A stretch of DNA of 64,000 nucleotides, taken from contig CAUJGJ010000402.1 in NCBI GenBank assembly GCA_963170055.1, forward strand, positions 167,501 to 231,500, in the 5' to 3' direction. The notes under the pieces were generated by a model, which did not search any database, was not told the DNA's origin, and was given only the letters and a program-made list of their open reading frames with translations. Positions within the stretch are counted from its first letter, which is position 1, and every line of letters starts with the position of its first letter. This document shows, piece after piece, positions 59,701-63,796 of this stretch. This DNA comes from Halisarca cf. caerulea. Taxonomy: Eukaryota > Porifera > Demospongiae > Chondrillida > Halisarcidae. Position numbers and translations under genes: made by a program.

Positions 59701-61948
59701 GAGCTTGTGCTGAGTTGAGGAGAAAGGGCTGGGCCGAAGGTGAGCCAACGTGAGGCGAGGCCGCATGCCAATGATGAGTCGAACAGGGGCGAAGCTGAGC
59801 CGATGATGAGCCAGATCGGGGCATAGCTGGGCTGTGGGTAAGGATGAAAGTTGAGGAGAAGAGGGCACTGACTAGCGAGCCACCCTGAAGGTGCTACTCA
59901 AGCATGCAGGAGGAGAACATCCTGAAGTCGTGGGGTGCATAGTGAGGTGTCCATCTGTTGCTGGGTTGCAGGGTCTATGCTGGCCGGAAGAGAATCCGTC
60001 GTAGCGCATTCTGTGGTCAAAACGACCAGCATTGAGGGTCACCAATATGGTTGATGTGAGGTTCGAAAGGGGAACCGTAACCATTAGTTGATATGATTGA
60101 ATAACATAACCAGCACGAAGAGACAAGACAAGAGACATGGTGGACAACAGACATCGTTCTGCGCATGCGTGTAAAAGTACAATTAATTAAACACAGAAAG
60201 CGGTAAATACAAGTTATACAAAGGCCTAAAATATGTCCACCACACAATATTCAAATAGGGTATTCTTATCTATTTAACCTGGGAAACCTTTAGCCAGAGG
60301 CTACAGTAAGTGGCACCCAGAAAAGAAAAGGGACAAAAGGCAAAAACAAAAGCAAACAAAGGGGGTGTACAAAGATTCAACAAAAAGAGTTTAAAGTTAG
60401 TATTATGGTGAAATGACAATGGAATGAATAGATAAGCAAAATTATAAATTTAGTGAGAGAAACATTAGCGAATGGAATAAATTCGATCTGTAATGAGATG
60501 ATCATTGGTGTATGAAAATAGTGTCTGATCAATGATATGTAACAAAATTATATTGAGCTATTCATTTAAAAAGTGATCTTCACATAGTTTTGTGAACGTA
60601 CACCTGAAAGTCCACACAGCATCGGATGTTATTTGGTAGCGATCCCAATGTTGATGCGCCAACAAAACTAATGCCTTCTGGCCAAGGGTAGTACAAAAAT
60701 GTGGAAGGTTCAATTCAAAGATTACAACGGTGACACAAGTGGCTAAACTTATCTATGGCTCAACATTATCAGTATTGATAAAGTGCTATGGGTTGGCACT
60801 TTACACTTCAGGGTTTCTTTCAGGAAATACATGTCATAGTCATGAAAAATATGTAGGGTGCAAGTCAAAAACACTATAGGATATAGCATATACAGTCAGT
60901 ATTACAGTACATACCTGCCATGCGAGACATGATTGTGTTTTGATGTATCTATTGCATCTACGCATGTAGCCTGGTTACTTTCAGGATAGTGATCATGAGG
61001 TCAATAACAAATGTTAATCTATAGAAATATCTATGTCTTAACCACTAATTAAACACACAGCAATTAGTTCCTCTAGTGATGCCATAATTTGCAACATAGT
61101 TTACCAGAAAGACATTTTAGGTACAAATGTGCAGCTTCTTCTGCTTGAAGTCAGAGCAGTGATTTTTAATACCACAGCCGTTCTTGCAACACACAGGCCA
61201 GCTTGTAATTTCATGTTACTAACCATTATTTAACAAGCCTAATGGATGATAAAGTACAATGCATTAAATATTTAAATGTGTCTTCAGCCCTTCTAAGCAA
61301 AGACGTTTCGAGTTAGATGGAGTCTATATTTTGCAGAAAATTTAGACATTCTATTTGCTTGTCCAAAAAAGGGTAATCTTTTCAGATCTTTTTCAGCAAA
61401 ATGCACAGCTAAATGGTATATGAATGAGTATAAGACATGAAGAATTATTGAGATATCTTTATATGTACATATTTATTGATTCTTGAAAGGGAACAACATT
61501 AAAACCTTTCATGAACGATATGGGCAAGTTTCTCTAATGAGATTATTGTTACGTATTTTGCCATGTCTTACTCGTAATGGTTGCCCACCTGACAACTTAT
61601 TGCTGTTTTCAATCAAAGAGCTGTATGATTGCCCTGAATACTGTATTTGAGTAGTAATTGTGAACAAAATATATGTACTGTACATATTCAGGAGGATGGT
61701 ATGTGAGAAATTAAAGAGTTAATTCAGCAATAAATGTAGTATTAGCTACGATTTACTACAACATGCATGCAAGAGTACATGTGGGAATGTAAATATTAGC
61801 ACCAAATCACAATAAGAATATACCTTGTTTTCAAACATTTCTACAGTACTATCAGTCACTTCTTTTACTTGATGGTTTTCACTGAAAGCTATCCATTCAT
61901 CAATGATGTCTTCCACCGAGAATCCATGCTGACATCGAATGTCATTGA
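14635..61948 (-). CDS. POLA2: DNA polymerase alpha subunit B (POLA2), 18 exons traced; first exon not found
   Basis: POLA2 is the regulatory B subunit of the polymerase alpha-primase complex that primes nuclear DNA replication. Minus-strand exons in transcript order: 61948-61824, 41055-40995, 40852-40722, 40303-40262, 35167-35028, 34445-34266, 32987-32896, 31171-31013, 25404-25345, 25274-25229, 25139-25024, 24942-24904, 24844 to about 24770, 23973-23898, 23817-23696, 23617-23555, 23479-23353, 14781-14635. All junctions are GT-AG, and phases agree except where noted. Recognisable blocks are the helical N-terminal domain, a Ser/Thr/Pro linker, the OB fold ending YSIFPGQ, and the phosphoesterase-like domain (ISAGPFTTS, VGPFLDVRHP, VYPQSPF, FYPLFPPHNSMSID, CVNPG). 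Unresolved points are the start codon, an exon needed by phase between 61824 and 41055, and the 3' end of the exon at 24844. Confidence 0.9.
14846..16105. repeat. Inverted repeat with about 150-bp arms
   Basis: The minus-strand segment 14995-14846 and the plus-strand segment 15961-16105 share ATGATTGAAAAG, then AGTAAAGT.GGGT, AGTGGTCTTCAGT and AAAAGGTTAA. The same GTGGTCTTCAGTC core also occurs at about 15288 (+) and as GTGGTTTTCAGTC at about 15640 (-), giving four copies in alternating orientation. It is an unidentified element. Confidence 0.6.
16787..18900. repeat. Dispersed GTTATGTCC/GGACATAAC motif cluster
   Basis: The motif or its complement occurs near 16788, 16838, 17153, 17169, 18364, 18533 and 18868. 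At 17153-17176 two copies form a perfect 24-bp palindrome. AAAACGCGGTCGAG (18371) and its complement (18637) pair, which suggests a small inverted-repeat element. TTGGACATAACTTACCTGC-type blocks recur at 17168, 18867 and 23193. No coding sequence is seen. Confidence 0.5.
19477..19899. mobile_element. pogo-type MITE, 423 bp
   Basis: Ends are TACAGTGGAACTTCGATTAT on the left and, on the complement of the right end, TACAGTGAAACGTCAATTA. A TA target site is at both ends. It is non-coding. These termini are typical of pogo/Tigger-derived miniature elements. Confidence 0.75.
20088..20335. repeat. Dispersed repeat R1
   Basis: Contains CCTGGCAACCATTCACTG, GGTGTGTACAGTC.CATCTAGA and ACATCAATTGACATCAATTA, all of which recur at 62405-62435 plus 62846-63028. 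Its left part (CAGCACACCTGGACGGGATA) is the complement of sequence at 17291 and 56045-56150. The unit is probably a non-autonomous element of several hundred bp. Confidence 0.65.
20884..21352. repeat. Foldback element, copy 4
   Basis: Nearly full-length palindrome. The right arm runs through TCTAGCCCTATGCCTGTC, CTTGTTCCAAGTGTTTTTGG and TATCCTTTTACCATTTTTTA to a terminus near 21352. The complementary left end is at about 20884. The central palindrome is built on ATTCCTACATCCCGCAGC. Apparent reading frames inside are artefacts. Confidence 0.8.
21488..21597. repeat. ATT/AAT microsatellite forming an inverted repeat
   Basis: ATT-rich repeats (21488-21525) are followed by AAT-rich repeats (21558-21597), which can pair. 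Confidence 0.85.
21712..21850. repeat. Hairpin-bearing dispersed repeat R2, copy 1
   Basis: Shares AATGTATGGG.GGCCAT and CGTCATCCCTACATATG with copies at 37975-38102 and (diverged) 57845-57977. The conserved block is followed by a stem-loop (21818-21839) with a TACC loop. Its stem sequence differs between copies while staying paired. Confidence 0.7.
22012..23182. mobile_element. CAGGGGCGTAG-ended element with nested MITE
   Basis: Termini CAGGGGCGTAG (22012-22022) and CTACGCCCCTG (23172-23182) are exact complements, flanked by a possible 5-bp duplication TCTAT. Joining the flanks restores a sequence matching 18840-18890 (GCCATTTTGTTCTATG then AAAATTGGAC), which is good evidence for the boundaries. 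Its interior is interrupted by the MITE at 22418-22973. No transposase is visible. Confidence 0.75.
22418..22973. mobile_element. TACCGTACG-type MITE, 556 bp, perfect 26-bp terminal repeats
   Basis: Ends are TACCGTACGTCAGGAAATTT... and its exact complement, with TA at both termini. It is rich in CGCGAAA motifs. It is nested inside the element at 22012-23182, and an older copy in inverted orientation lies at 24091-24630. Confidence 0.88.
23353..25404 (-). CDS. POLA2: POLA2 exon cluster: end of OB fold and phosphoesterase-like domain
   Basis: Nine closely spaced exons (25404-25345, 25274-25229, 25139-25024, 24942-24904, 24844 to about 24770, 23973-23898, 23817-23696, 23617-23555, 23479-23353). 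They encode VIAVEGTCTGKKLIADALFT, DCPLKQLDRSNSVVKG, the ISAGPFTTS block, VGPFLDVRHPLLQ, ENFPAVILNRILAAIHT, VVTIPSQFDLLHHQVYPQSP, LPKNLFDGMHHFPNPCIMSI, and FYPLFPPHNSMSIDIGG. Each matches the family in order. The exon starting at 24844 lacks a donor in the phase needed by the exon at 23973, so a small exon or an alternative junction is missing there. Confidence 0.9.
24091..24630. mobile_element. Older copy of the 22418 MITE, inverted
   Basis: Begins TACTGTATGTCAGGAAATTT and follows the complement of the 22418 copy throughout, for example CTCTGCCTGTAGATTGTGCA and CCTATAGGCGTAGTTAGTAT. The CpG-rich motifs are largely mutated to TG/CA. It lies in a POLA2 intron. Confidence 0.75.
25962..26464. mobile_element. 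TACCRTACTCGCTCTA-type MITE, 503 bp
   Basis: Left end TACCGTACTCGCTCTAATTA and the complement of the right end TACCATACTCGCTCTATTTA match over about 30 bp. The interior has an open frame with an AT-hook-like KRKPGRPKR, but no recognisable domain. Confidence 0.75.
26896..27830 (-). pseudogene. BEN-domain protein of the decayed Tc1-like element (one frameshift)
   Basis: BEN domains are DNA- and chromatin-binding modules. The N-terminal part (27830 to about 27560) encodes MSAPNCKILVQWTEG followed by a small beta-rich, Tudor/SH3-like segment ending YEAVVLSTD. A frame change around 27540-27560 moves the reading into the downstream frame. That frame has an acidic helix, a coiled-coil-like KLLKRIDDLEKTVLDRL, a Ser/Pro linker, and a C-terminal BEN domain (RNLASRLAVRIFSLEERIRS, GVCGKNALNGLKVKAI) at about 27265-26900. 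The architecture matches the intact protein at 49612-51947. The frameshift could also be a sequencing error. Confidence 0.8.
28092..29117 (+). pseudogene. Tc1-like DD34E transposase, decayed
   Basis: Starts near 28092 with an HTH region (LTDFQRKRIVFLSQSSK, then GRPKSIP). It then shows IFTDES (first Asp), YQDNDPKHTSRYIQ (second Asp) and NCIENVW (Glu), with 34 residues between the second Asp and the Glu. It ends near VEAEGGPSGH. An in-frame TGA follows the N-terminal domain (28505-28507), another stop or frameshift is near 28175, and a frameshift lies around 28660. It is therefore inactive. It pairs with the BEN gene upstream on the opposite strand. Confidence 0.88.
29575..30218. mobile_element. 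TACCGTACGCGCTCTA-type MITE, 644 bp
   Basis: Left end TACCGTACGCGCTCTAATTT and the complement of the right end TACCGTACACGCTCTAATTT match over about 38 bp, including GCGGGC.TAAACTTT. Non-coding. It starts about 100 bp downstream of the decayed Tc1-like element. Confidence 0.85.
30631..30795. mobile_element. pogo-type MITE, 165 bp
   Basis: Ends are TACAGTGAAACCCTTGTAAT and the complement of ATTAGAGAGGTTTCACTGTA. These are classic pogo/Tigger termini with TA at both ends. Confidence 0.8.
31013..31171 (-). CDS. POLA2: POLA2 exon, OB-fold region
   Basis: Flanked by CATAG|GAATCC and CAG|GTTAGT, 53 codons in phase 0. It reads ESCVYTGIVVSESTDSKLNP through LDLSAVNNYSIFPGQ, matching the OB-fold strand pattern and the SLFPGQ motif of POLA2. 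The intron upstream (31172-32895) contains the palindrome at 32095. Confidence 0.9.
32095..32252. repeat. 158-bp near-perfect palindrome with a TA-repeat centre
   Basis: Left arm CAAACGAATGAATTT... and right arm ...AAATTCATTCGTTTG pair over about 75 bp with a few mismatches. The symmetrical centre is (TA)n. It is preceded by another TA run (32055-32092). It could form a cruciform. Two smaller hairpins follow: GCGATTCGAGTTT with its complement (32335-32391), and AGGAAATT with AATTTCCT (32405-32463). Confidence 0.9.
32896..32987 (-). CDS. POLA2: POLA2 exon before the OB fold
   Basis: Acceptor CTCCTTAG|CAATCA and donor CTCAA|GTACGT. It reads INKHIHTIGDLLLSNNSQFD then EPVSLAIPTQ. This corresponds to the helix and proline-rich approach to the OB fold in POLA2, and it joins the 31171 exon in phase. 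Confidence 0.85.
33243..33383. mobile_element. pogo-type MITE, 141 bp
   Basis: Left end GCAGTAAAACCTCCATAAT and right end GTTAAAG-type ACAGAGGTTTCACTGTA are complementary with mismatches. Several internal GGTGTCCT repeats are present. Confidence 0.65.
33501..34081. mobile_element. Deletion derivative of the Tc1-like family at 26597
   Basis: Left end TACAGTACGTGACAAAAGTA and complement of right end TACAGTACATGACAAAAGTA are near-identical. Both resemble the termini of the 26597 element. The interior retains only transposase fragments on the minus strand. Confidence 0.85.
33523..33900 (-). pseudogene. Internally deleted Tc1-like transposase fragment
   Basis: From about 33890 it reads DESSVQLECHRRK, around the first catalytic Asp. 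It then jumps to NDPKHTSRYIQGFFAEKG and SPAESPDLNPIELVWG around the second Asp and the Glu. About 60 residues between the catalytic blocks are missing, as are the N terminus and C terminus. The sequence is close to the transposase at 28092, so this is a non-autonomous deletion copy. Confidence 0.85.
34266..34445 (-). CDS. POLA2: Candidate POLA2 exon, unusual insert
   Basis: Bounded by CCTAAAAG|GCCTGA and GAAG|GTAAAC. It is in phase with both neighbours (TGC and GCA codons are completed across the junctions). The 60 codons include FRQKWPYLLMSKSLKIEFHH and GKVSIFMHIHNPWCCEQSWN. I cannot align this stretch to vertebrate POLA2. It may be a lineage-specific insert, or an exon of something else that happens to fit phase. 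Confidence 0.55.
34556..34871. mobile_element. TACCGTAGAGCGGG-type MITE, 316 bp
   Basis: Left end TACCGTAGAGCGGGAAATTT and right end AAATTTCCCGCTCTACGGTA are exact complements over about 26 bp. The interior is rich in TTTCGCGAA motifs. It lies in the intron between two candidate POLA2 exons. Confidence 0.88.
35028..35167 (-). CDS. POLA2: Candidate POLA2 exon after the SSR linker
   Basis: Acceptor CTTGATAG|CATTGG and donor CATCTT|GTAAGT. It reads IGDIWIMEDIHPRVTVEIRM and GYQYHGSYAKAS. Joined to the 40303 exon it gives SSRQEKHGPNETIASIGD, which fits the SRSNRGEVVTSFG block of POLA2 in position and phase. GSYAK resembles the GSYK that follows in the family. Alignment in between is weak. Confidence 0.7.
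35388..36305. repeat. SINE-like composite interrupted by an hAT-type MITE
   Basis: The outer sequence has GACTGGGTAGCCTTTAGCC near 35390 and GCCTGGGAGAATGCTATTTAG at its other end, which pair imperfectly. The GGGT.GCC.TTAGCC motif also occurs at 9087, 46498 and 60281. The inserted MITE is at 35715-36139. The family is not identified. Confidence 0.5.
35715..36139. mobile_element. hAT-type MITE, 425 bp, 8-bp target duplication
   Basis: Perfect 18-bp terminal repeats TAGGCATGAGCCAATTAT and their complement are flanked on both sides by GCAGGGAG (35707-35714 and 36140-36147). An 8-bp duplication is the hAT signature. The interior is AT-rich and non-coding. Confidence 0.9.
37975..38102. repeat. 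Hairpin-bearing dispersed repeat R2, copy 2
   Basis: Contains AATGTATGGGCGGCCAT and CGTCATCCCTACATATG. It ends in a stem-loop (38079-38102) with a TACC loop and one mismatch in the stem. Confidence 0.7.
38688..39118. repeat. TG microsatellite, about 430 bp
   Basis: Long interrupted TG repeat with imperfect TGTACG and TGCACG units. Long open frames on both strands (Val/Cys- or His/Thr-repeats) are artefacts. Alternating purine-pyrimidine sequence of this kind is prone to Z-DNA and length polymorphism. Confidence 0.97.
39407..39432. repeat. Short perfect palindrome GAAGGCGGCC/GGCCGCCTTC
   Basis: Two complementary arms with almost no loop. A possible relic of an inverted terminal repeat or a recombination site. 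Confidence 0.7.
40008..40111. repeat. Hairpin MITE, about 104 bp
   Basis: TATTAGATATACAATGGCGA on the left pairs with TCGCCATTGTATATCTAATA on the right, and the inner GGATATGAATTA pairs with TAATTCGTATCC. It lies immediately 3' of a POLA2 exon on the transcribed strand. Confidence 0.85.
40262..41055 (-). CDS. POLA2: POLA2 exons encoding the N-terminal linker
   Basis: Three exons: 41055-40995, 40852-40722 and 40303-40262. They read DLVDEEIFSAYSSLRHDSTE, then AKLDPSTLTSTKFVTPHGME ... RDFNPDLL, then SSRQEKHGPNETIA. The acidic EEI...Y motif, the Ser/Thr/Pro-rich middle and the SSR block correspond in order to the flexible linker of POLA2, which carries cell-cycle phosphorylation sites in other animals. 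All phases agree. Confidence 0.8.
41123..41633. mobile_element. TACAGTA-type MITE, 511 bp
   Basis: Left end TACAGTATGGAACTTAAAAA and the complement of the right end TACGGTACAGAACATAAAAA pair imperfectly, with GAAAATAAC and TTATCC further in. Non-coding and fairly diverged. Confidence 0.6.
45101..45847. mobile_element. Tc1/mariner-type MITE nested in the Academ-like element
   Basis: Perfect 24-bp inner terminal repeats: TCACAAAAAACTTTACGTAT from 45107 and its complement ending at 45842. A few imperfect outer bases follow, and TA is at both outer ends. Total about 747 bp. It interrupts the decayed transposase gene, so it is younger than the host element. No transposase is inside. Confidence 0.88.
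46478..46748 (-). repeat. tRNA-derived SINE, copy 2, nested in the Academ-like element
   Basis: Same sequence as the SINE at 9050-9329, with the TGGCTCAGTAGG A box and a TTA-repeat tail. A 7-bp duplication, CTACAAT, flanks it (46471-46477 and 46749-46755). It inserted after the Academ-like element. Confidence 0.85.
47640..49198 (-). pseudogene. RecQ-like superfamily 2 helicase of the Academ-like element, decayed
   Basis: Read on the minus strand across frames, the helicase motifs occur in order. The Q motif is LTKEQEESVLAVFSGQD, then motif I LPTGHRKS (usually GxGKS) at about 49000. Motif Ia is ISPLLSLMDKQVQDL. Motif II is IDNAH in place of DEAH (about 48660). Motif III is FTVTASNETRSF (about 48545). 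MFHAKIIDEHK is near 48230. Motif VI is CGKGGRDGNPCHAVLY in place of QxxGRxGRDG (about 48020). A Cys-rich tail runs to about 47640. Substitutions in motifs I, II and VI plus several stops indicate an inactive gene. It converges on the transposase gene. Confidence 0.85.
49363..49384. repeat. Left terminal inverted repeat of the BEN/Tc1 element
   Basis: 22 bp starting TACAGTACTGACTGAAGG, exact complement of 53586-53607. The leading TA is the target duplication typical of Tc1/mariner. Confidence 0.93.
49612..51947 (+). CDS. BEN-domain protein carried by the Tc1-like transposon, two exons
   Basis: Exons 49612-49899 and 50760-51947 (CAAACG|GTACGA ... TTGTTAG|AAACGG) join in phase 0 to give 491 residues. 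Residues 1-60 (MGKNYVLIEWIDKEKGD...) form a small beta-rich, Tudor/SH3-like segment. A Lys-rich stretch follows (KKQKKDS repeats), likely nuclear localising. Then come an acidic region, a tandem SPYRQQMR-type repeat (about 188-251) and a His/Pro/Tyr-rich region. A C-terminal BEN domain (about 400-488) has FAVLLVRKCYTKAEMSQSNC, CGKRMLSP, KECVYSVYPIKPG and CRRLKRHVKKY. BEN domains bind DNA in chromatin regulators. Here the protein probably binds the element ends or influences host chromatin; that role is inference. An in-frame ATG at 49420 is also possible. The intron holds a MITE and microsatellites. Confidence 0.85.
50190..50507. mobile_element. Small MITE inside the BEN gene intron
   Basis: Left CACAGTAGAACCTTGATTAT and the complement of the right end ACTGTAGAACCTAGCTTAT pair imperfectly. 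It resembles pogo-type termini and was inserted into, or carried within, the transposon's intron. Confidence 0.6.
50552..50706. repeat. TG and TA microsatellites in the BEN gene intron
   Basis: TG repeat at 50552-50594, ATGC/ATAC tetranucleotide repeats at 50595-50650, TA repeat at 50651-50706. No coding meaning. Confidence 0.95.
51034..51222 (+). repeat. In-frame 24/48-bp tandem repeats in the BEN gene
   Basis: Two 48-bp units encode SPYREQSGLPNRQQMR. They are followed by four 24-bp units encoding SPYRQQMR, the last one altered to SPYRQPIR. The units are nearly identical at DNA level, indicating recent expansion. Arg/Tyr/Gln-rich and probably disordered. Confidence 0.93.
52170..53186 (-). 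CDS. Tc1-like DD34E transposase, full length (338 residues)
   Basis: This IS630-Tc1-mariner transposase performs cut-and-paste transposition into TA sites. It starts MPKRLSAYSRKRIISLTKQG, with an N-terminal helix-turn-helix (residues about 1-60, including RKWSHRW and GRKSR) and a second DNA-binding helix region to about 120. Catalytic residues are the Asp in VIWTDES, the Asp in FMQDNDPKHTS, and the Glu in LNPIERVW exactly 34 residues after the second Asp. The length is normal for the family and there is no stop or frameshift. The start is the first ATG of the open frame. It converges on the BEN gene and lies within perfect terminal repeats, so it may be active. Confidence 0.95.
   Translation of the reverse strand: MPKRLSAYSRKRIISLTKQGKSAVEVVAILREEGVATTAKTVRKWSHRWNSSLGLEDHHRSGRKSRITGEISFFVEEQLIKDDEISSRELAYLVHKQFDTKVSPSALRIHMRNKLQWTVVKTRFGPMISEKNKEKRVLFAQDCVAKGDTFDDVIWTDESTVQLTRHAQNMRVKVGKERILKPAAKHAVKVNVWAGISKRGATKICIFDTIMDSDLYIDILRHHLVPFLETFEEGYRFMQDNDPKHTSRKSREFYESEGINWWKTPASSADLNPIERVWHEMKHYLARYVKPLNKSELVKGIQQFWRQRMTKSRCQRYIQHVHVVLPKIIEKKGGITGE
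53586..53607. repeat. Right terminal inverted repeat of the BEN/Tc1 element
   Basis: Exact complement of 49363-49384. The 53187-53585 segment is the transposase 5' region and promoter. It contains a GCGAGGCCTCGC-type palindrome near 53508-53530. Confidence 0.93.
55078..56046. mobile_element. TACAGTAGGAGTC-type MITE, 969 bp, nested
   Basis: Left end TACAGTAGGAGTCAAAAAAG and complement of right end TACAGTAGGAGTCAATAAAA, followed by a shared GTTGCC region. TA is at both ends. Non-coding. Confidence 0.85.
56045..56150. repeat. Tandem duplication of a dispersed repeat
   Basis: TGTCCAGGTGTGCTGCAGCAG occurs twice about 63 bp apart, each followed by AAATACA. A third, diverged copy is at 17297, and an inverted copy is at 20091. 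Confidence 0.75.
56697..57270. repeat. Foldback element, copy 5 (most complete)
   Basis: A palindrome of about 570 bp. The left arm starts TATAAAAACCATTTAAAATG and contains AAAACACTTGGACCAAGGGT, CAAAGGGCAAGACAGGCATA and several GGGCTAGAC motifs. The right arm is the complement in reverse order, ending with TCCTACATCCTTTTACCAT. No coding sequence. This is the best reference copy of the family. Confidence 0.88.
57272..57450. repeat. Flanking repeat shared with 7079-7260
   Basis: Matches the sequence right of foldback copy 1 at several blocks (CAGTTGAGAAGGAACACGAT, TGTACCCATCTAGAAACAAA, GCTGAAGTCGACGATCATC). Confidence 0.6.
57845..57977. repeat. Hairpin-bearing dispersed repeat R2, copy 3
   Basis: Contains CTAATGTACGGTGGCCATG and TCAATCCTACATATG, then a perfect 10-bp stem with a TACC loop at 57954-57977. 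Confidence 0.7.
58844..60243 (-). mobile_element. Small non-autonomous LTR retroelement
   Basis: Direct repeats of about 200 bp (58844-59049 and 60049-60243) share GGTTGATG.GAGGTTCGAAAG through AAAATATG.CCACCAC. They are flanked by a possible 5-bp duplication ACAAT (58839-58843 and 60244-60248). Read on the minus strand, the upstream LTR is followed by TTGGTGACCC, consistent with a primer-binding site. The downstream LTR is preceded by ACTGGGGAGGGGGGAGT, a polypurine tract. These are Ty3/gypsy-like features. The 1-kb interior has GC-rich GAGGCGAGGTGA-type repeats and no recognisable gag or pol, so it depends on another element for movement. Confidence 0.85.
60277..60330. repeat. SINE-tail-like fragment
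   Basis: AACCTGGGAAACCTTTAGCC and AGAGGCTACAGTAAGTGGCA resemble the conserved end segment of the SINEs at 9050 and 46478. The remaining sequence to 61823 has nothing I can assign apart from short poly-A-rich stretches. Confidence 0.45.
61824..61948 (-). CDS. POLA2: POLA2 exon, N-terminal helical domain
   Basis: Acceptor CTGTAG|TCAATG and donor AACAAG|GTATAT. It encodes NDIRCQHGFSVEDIIDEWIA then FSENHQVKEVTDSTVEMFEN. This fits the family's N-terminal pattern of YGxxxEGMVxELIAF followed by the SEILNSFEHE-like helix. The exon requires one preceding base, so a start-codon exon must lie upstream, possibly beyond 64000. Confidence 0.82.
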
Positions 61949-62399
61949 CTACAGACAAGAAGGCAATGTGTCATATTATAAAATTTGTAACAAGGCTGGG
62001 GGAGCTTGATTAGAGGCATATGAACACATACAAGTTGTAGAATTTTTCCAAGCATATATAAACAATCATAGCCACCAAAAATCAGCACACTCCACTAGAA
62101 AGCAACTGAAATATGTCAATTAATCTACATTTAAAATCTCAAGCAAATTATTTAAGATCAAAGTGTGTGAGGCACAGTAGAAAGGTACACAAGAAAACTA
62201 CAATCATAACAATTTTGTGACCCATATTGAAAAATACTGAAATTTTCCGGCACCATATTTTTCAATACCTTTATTTTGCGACAACCAGCCAAACAGGGTC
62301 TGATTTTAGTCTAATTCTGATTAAAAGTAGTATTCCCTAATTACTAGTCTTGGCTCTAATTTTTTCAGCTATATACAAAGTTTCTCCATACATTAATAT

Positions 62400-63028
62400 T
62401 AGTTATATCCTGGCAACCATTCACTGTTGACTAGGTCTGAGGCTAATATGCCAGCATAGTCTCCAGAAGAACAGCTTTAAATTCTGAACTAACGGAGCAT
62501 AATTCCGTAATAAATGGATAGAAGACAGAAATTATTGTTGGATCGGATGATCCCTTCACTAACTCCAGCACAGTGATACCATTATACAGTTTTCCCATTG
62601 AGTTTAAAACACTAACATTAAAATATTTCACGTGTATATTATACCGATGTTTTGCAACTTCATGATCTTAATCACCAGTTTTCAAATTTAAGTTGAAGCT
62701 GTGTTGTAGTAGAATAAGATTCAGTGAGAATACAACAGGGAATAATTGAAGTACTGTACTTAAACAGCATAATAGGATGAAGTCTTGAGCACAATGAAGA
62801 ACATATTAGGTAAAAAATTAGTACAATAGCTTCAGCCTTACTGTTGCCTGTTGGTGTGTACAGTCGCATCTAGAGTTGATCAGTTTTAGCCACTTAACCT
62901 ACCAATTAACATCAATTGACATCAATTAGGAAGTGTGCGTATATCAGTAACCTGTGCTACATCACAAATCTCAGCACACATTTTCCTTTGATCCACCCAT
63001 AATTTGCCTCCACACCATGATACAAGTC
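62400..63028. repeat. Dispersed repeat R1, second copy, split by a 410-bp insertion
   Basis: CCTGGCAACCATTCACTGTTG at 62410 should be followed by GGTGTGTACAG, as at 20126-20160. Instead the sequence resumes at about 62846, after an insertion bounded by ACTGTTG on both sides. The insert (about 62433-62845) has a minus-strand open frame without a known domain. Confidence 0.65.
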
Positions 63029-63636
63029 TGTTTACCTCATTCTTTACTTGTTTGCTATCTATCGAGGCACAGGACAGTGCCAATCATTGGAACATTCCAG
63101 TTCTTTGCTCAAAAAACTGGTACAATTACGAAATCATTATGGACATGCCTACTTTCTAGTATTCACCAATTCACGTTTTACCAAGAGTAAAGTATTGATT
63201 TCGGCCTGGTACACACAATAAACATGAAAAAAAATTCTGAGAAATCCCATATTGCAGTGTTTTAGACAAGGCGTCATAGAGGGGTATCTCGCACTCAAAA
63301 TTTATGCGCCCTCCTTTTGAAAGCCGTGCCTCCCCCCCCCCATAAATATGTTTCATTGCAGGCCGCCCTGTGCAATTTGATTCTCTACTTTCAATGTGTA
63401 CCCTTTGATGCGTCTGACACTCTGTGCTGAATAAACTGAATGCATTGCTAACATGAAAGGCGCTTTTTGCACAAATTACATGGGGCGGCCTGTAAAGGTC
63501 GAAACGCTAACAAGGTGAGGTCTGCAATTGAGCTTTGGACGATTACTTTAGCTGGCAGCTGTTACAACTACATACTGTATGATATTCATTCAGTTTATGA
63601 ATATCATTATTGCCATGATAACTGTATACATAACCT

Positions 63637-63796
63637 GGTTTACACAGCGACGTTTTCAGTCGAATTTGTTTCCAAATTGTTGCGTTTCAGCCTTTCATTT
63701 ACATGAAAACGCCATCGTTTTCAAATGAAAACAAAAACGCCCTCTGCAGTACGTGTTTTTGTCCGAAAACATTTCTGATTCGTCACCGTGTAAACG
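63637..63796. repeat. Small inverted-repeat element, about 160 bp
   Basis: GTTTACACAGCGACG on the left and CGTCACCGTGTAAAC on the right are near-complements. The interior has repeated AAAACG motifs. Confidence 0.6.

Larger units (their letters stand above)
41056..61823 (-). other. POLA2: Giant 5' POLA2 intron, about 20.8 kb (probably two introns)
   Basis: Phase requires at least one small undetected exon between 61824 and 41055. The interval is occupied by the mobile elements listed individually. Stretches 41634-42828, 53608-54900, 56264-56696, 57978-58838 and 60330-61823 show no element or gene that I can name. Confidence 0.7.

Noticed and set aside
59424..59868. Several overlapping minus-strand frames in the LTR element
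   Set aside because: They come from GC-rich tandem-like repeats and have no zinc knuckle, protease or polymerase motif.
62443..62631. Minus-strand frame as a POLA2 first exon
   Set aside because: It lies in a recent insertion splitting repeat R1 and does not resemble the POLA2 N terminus.
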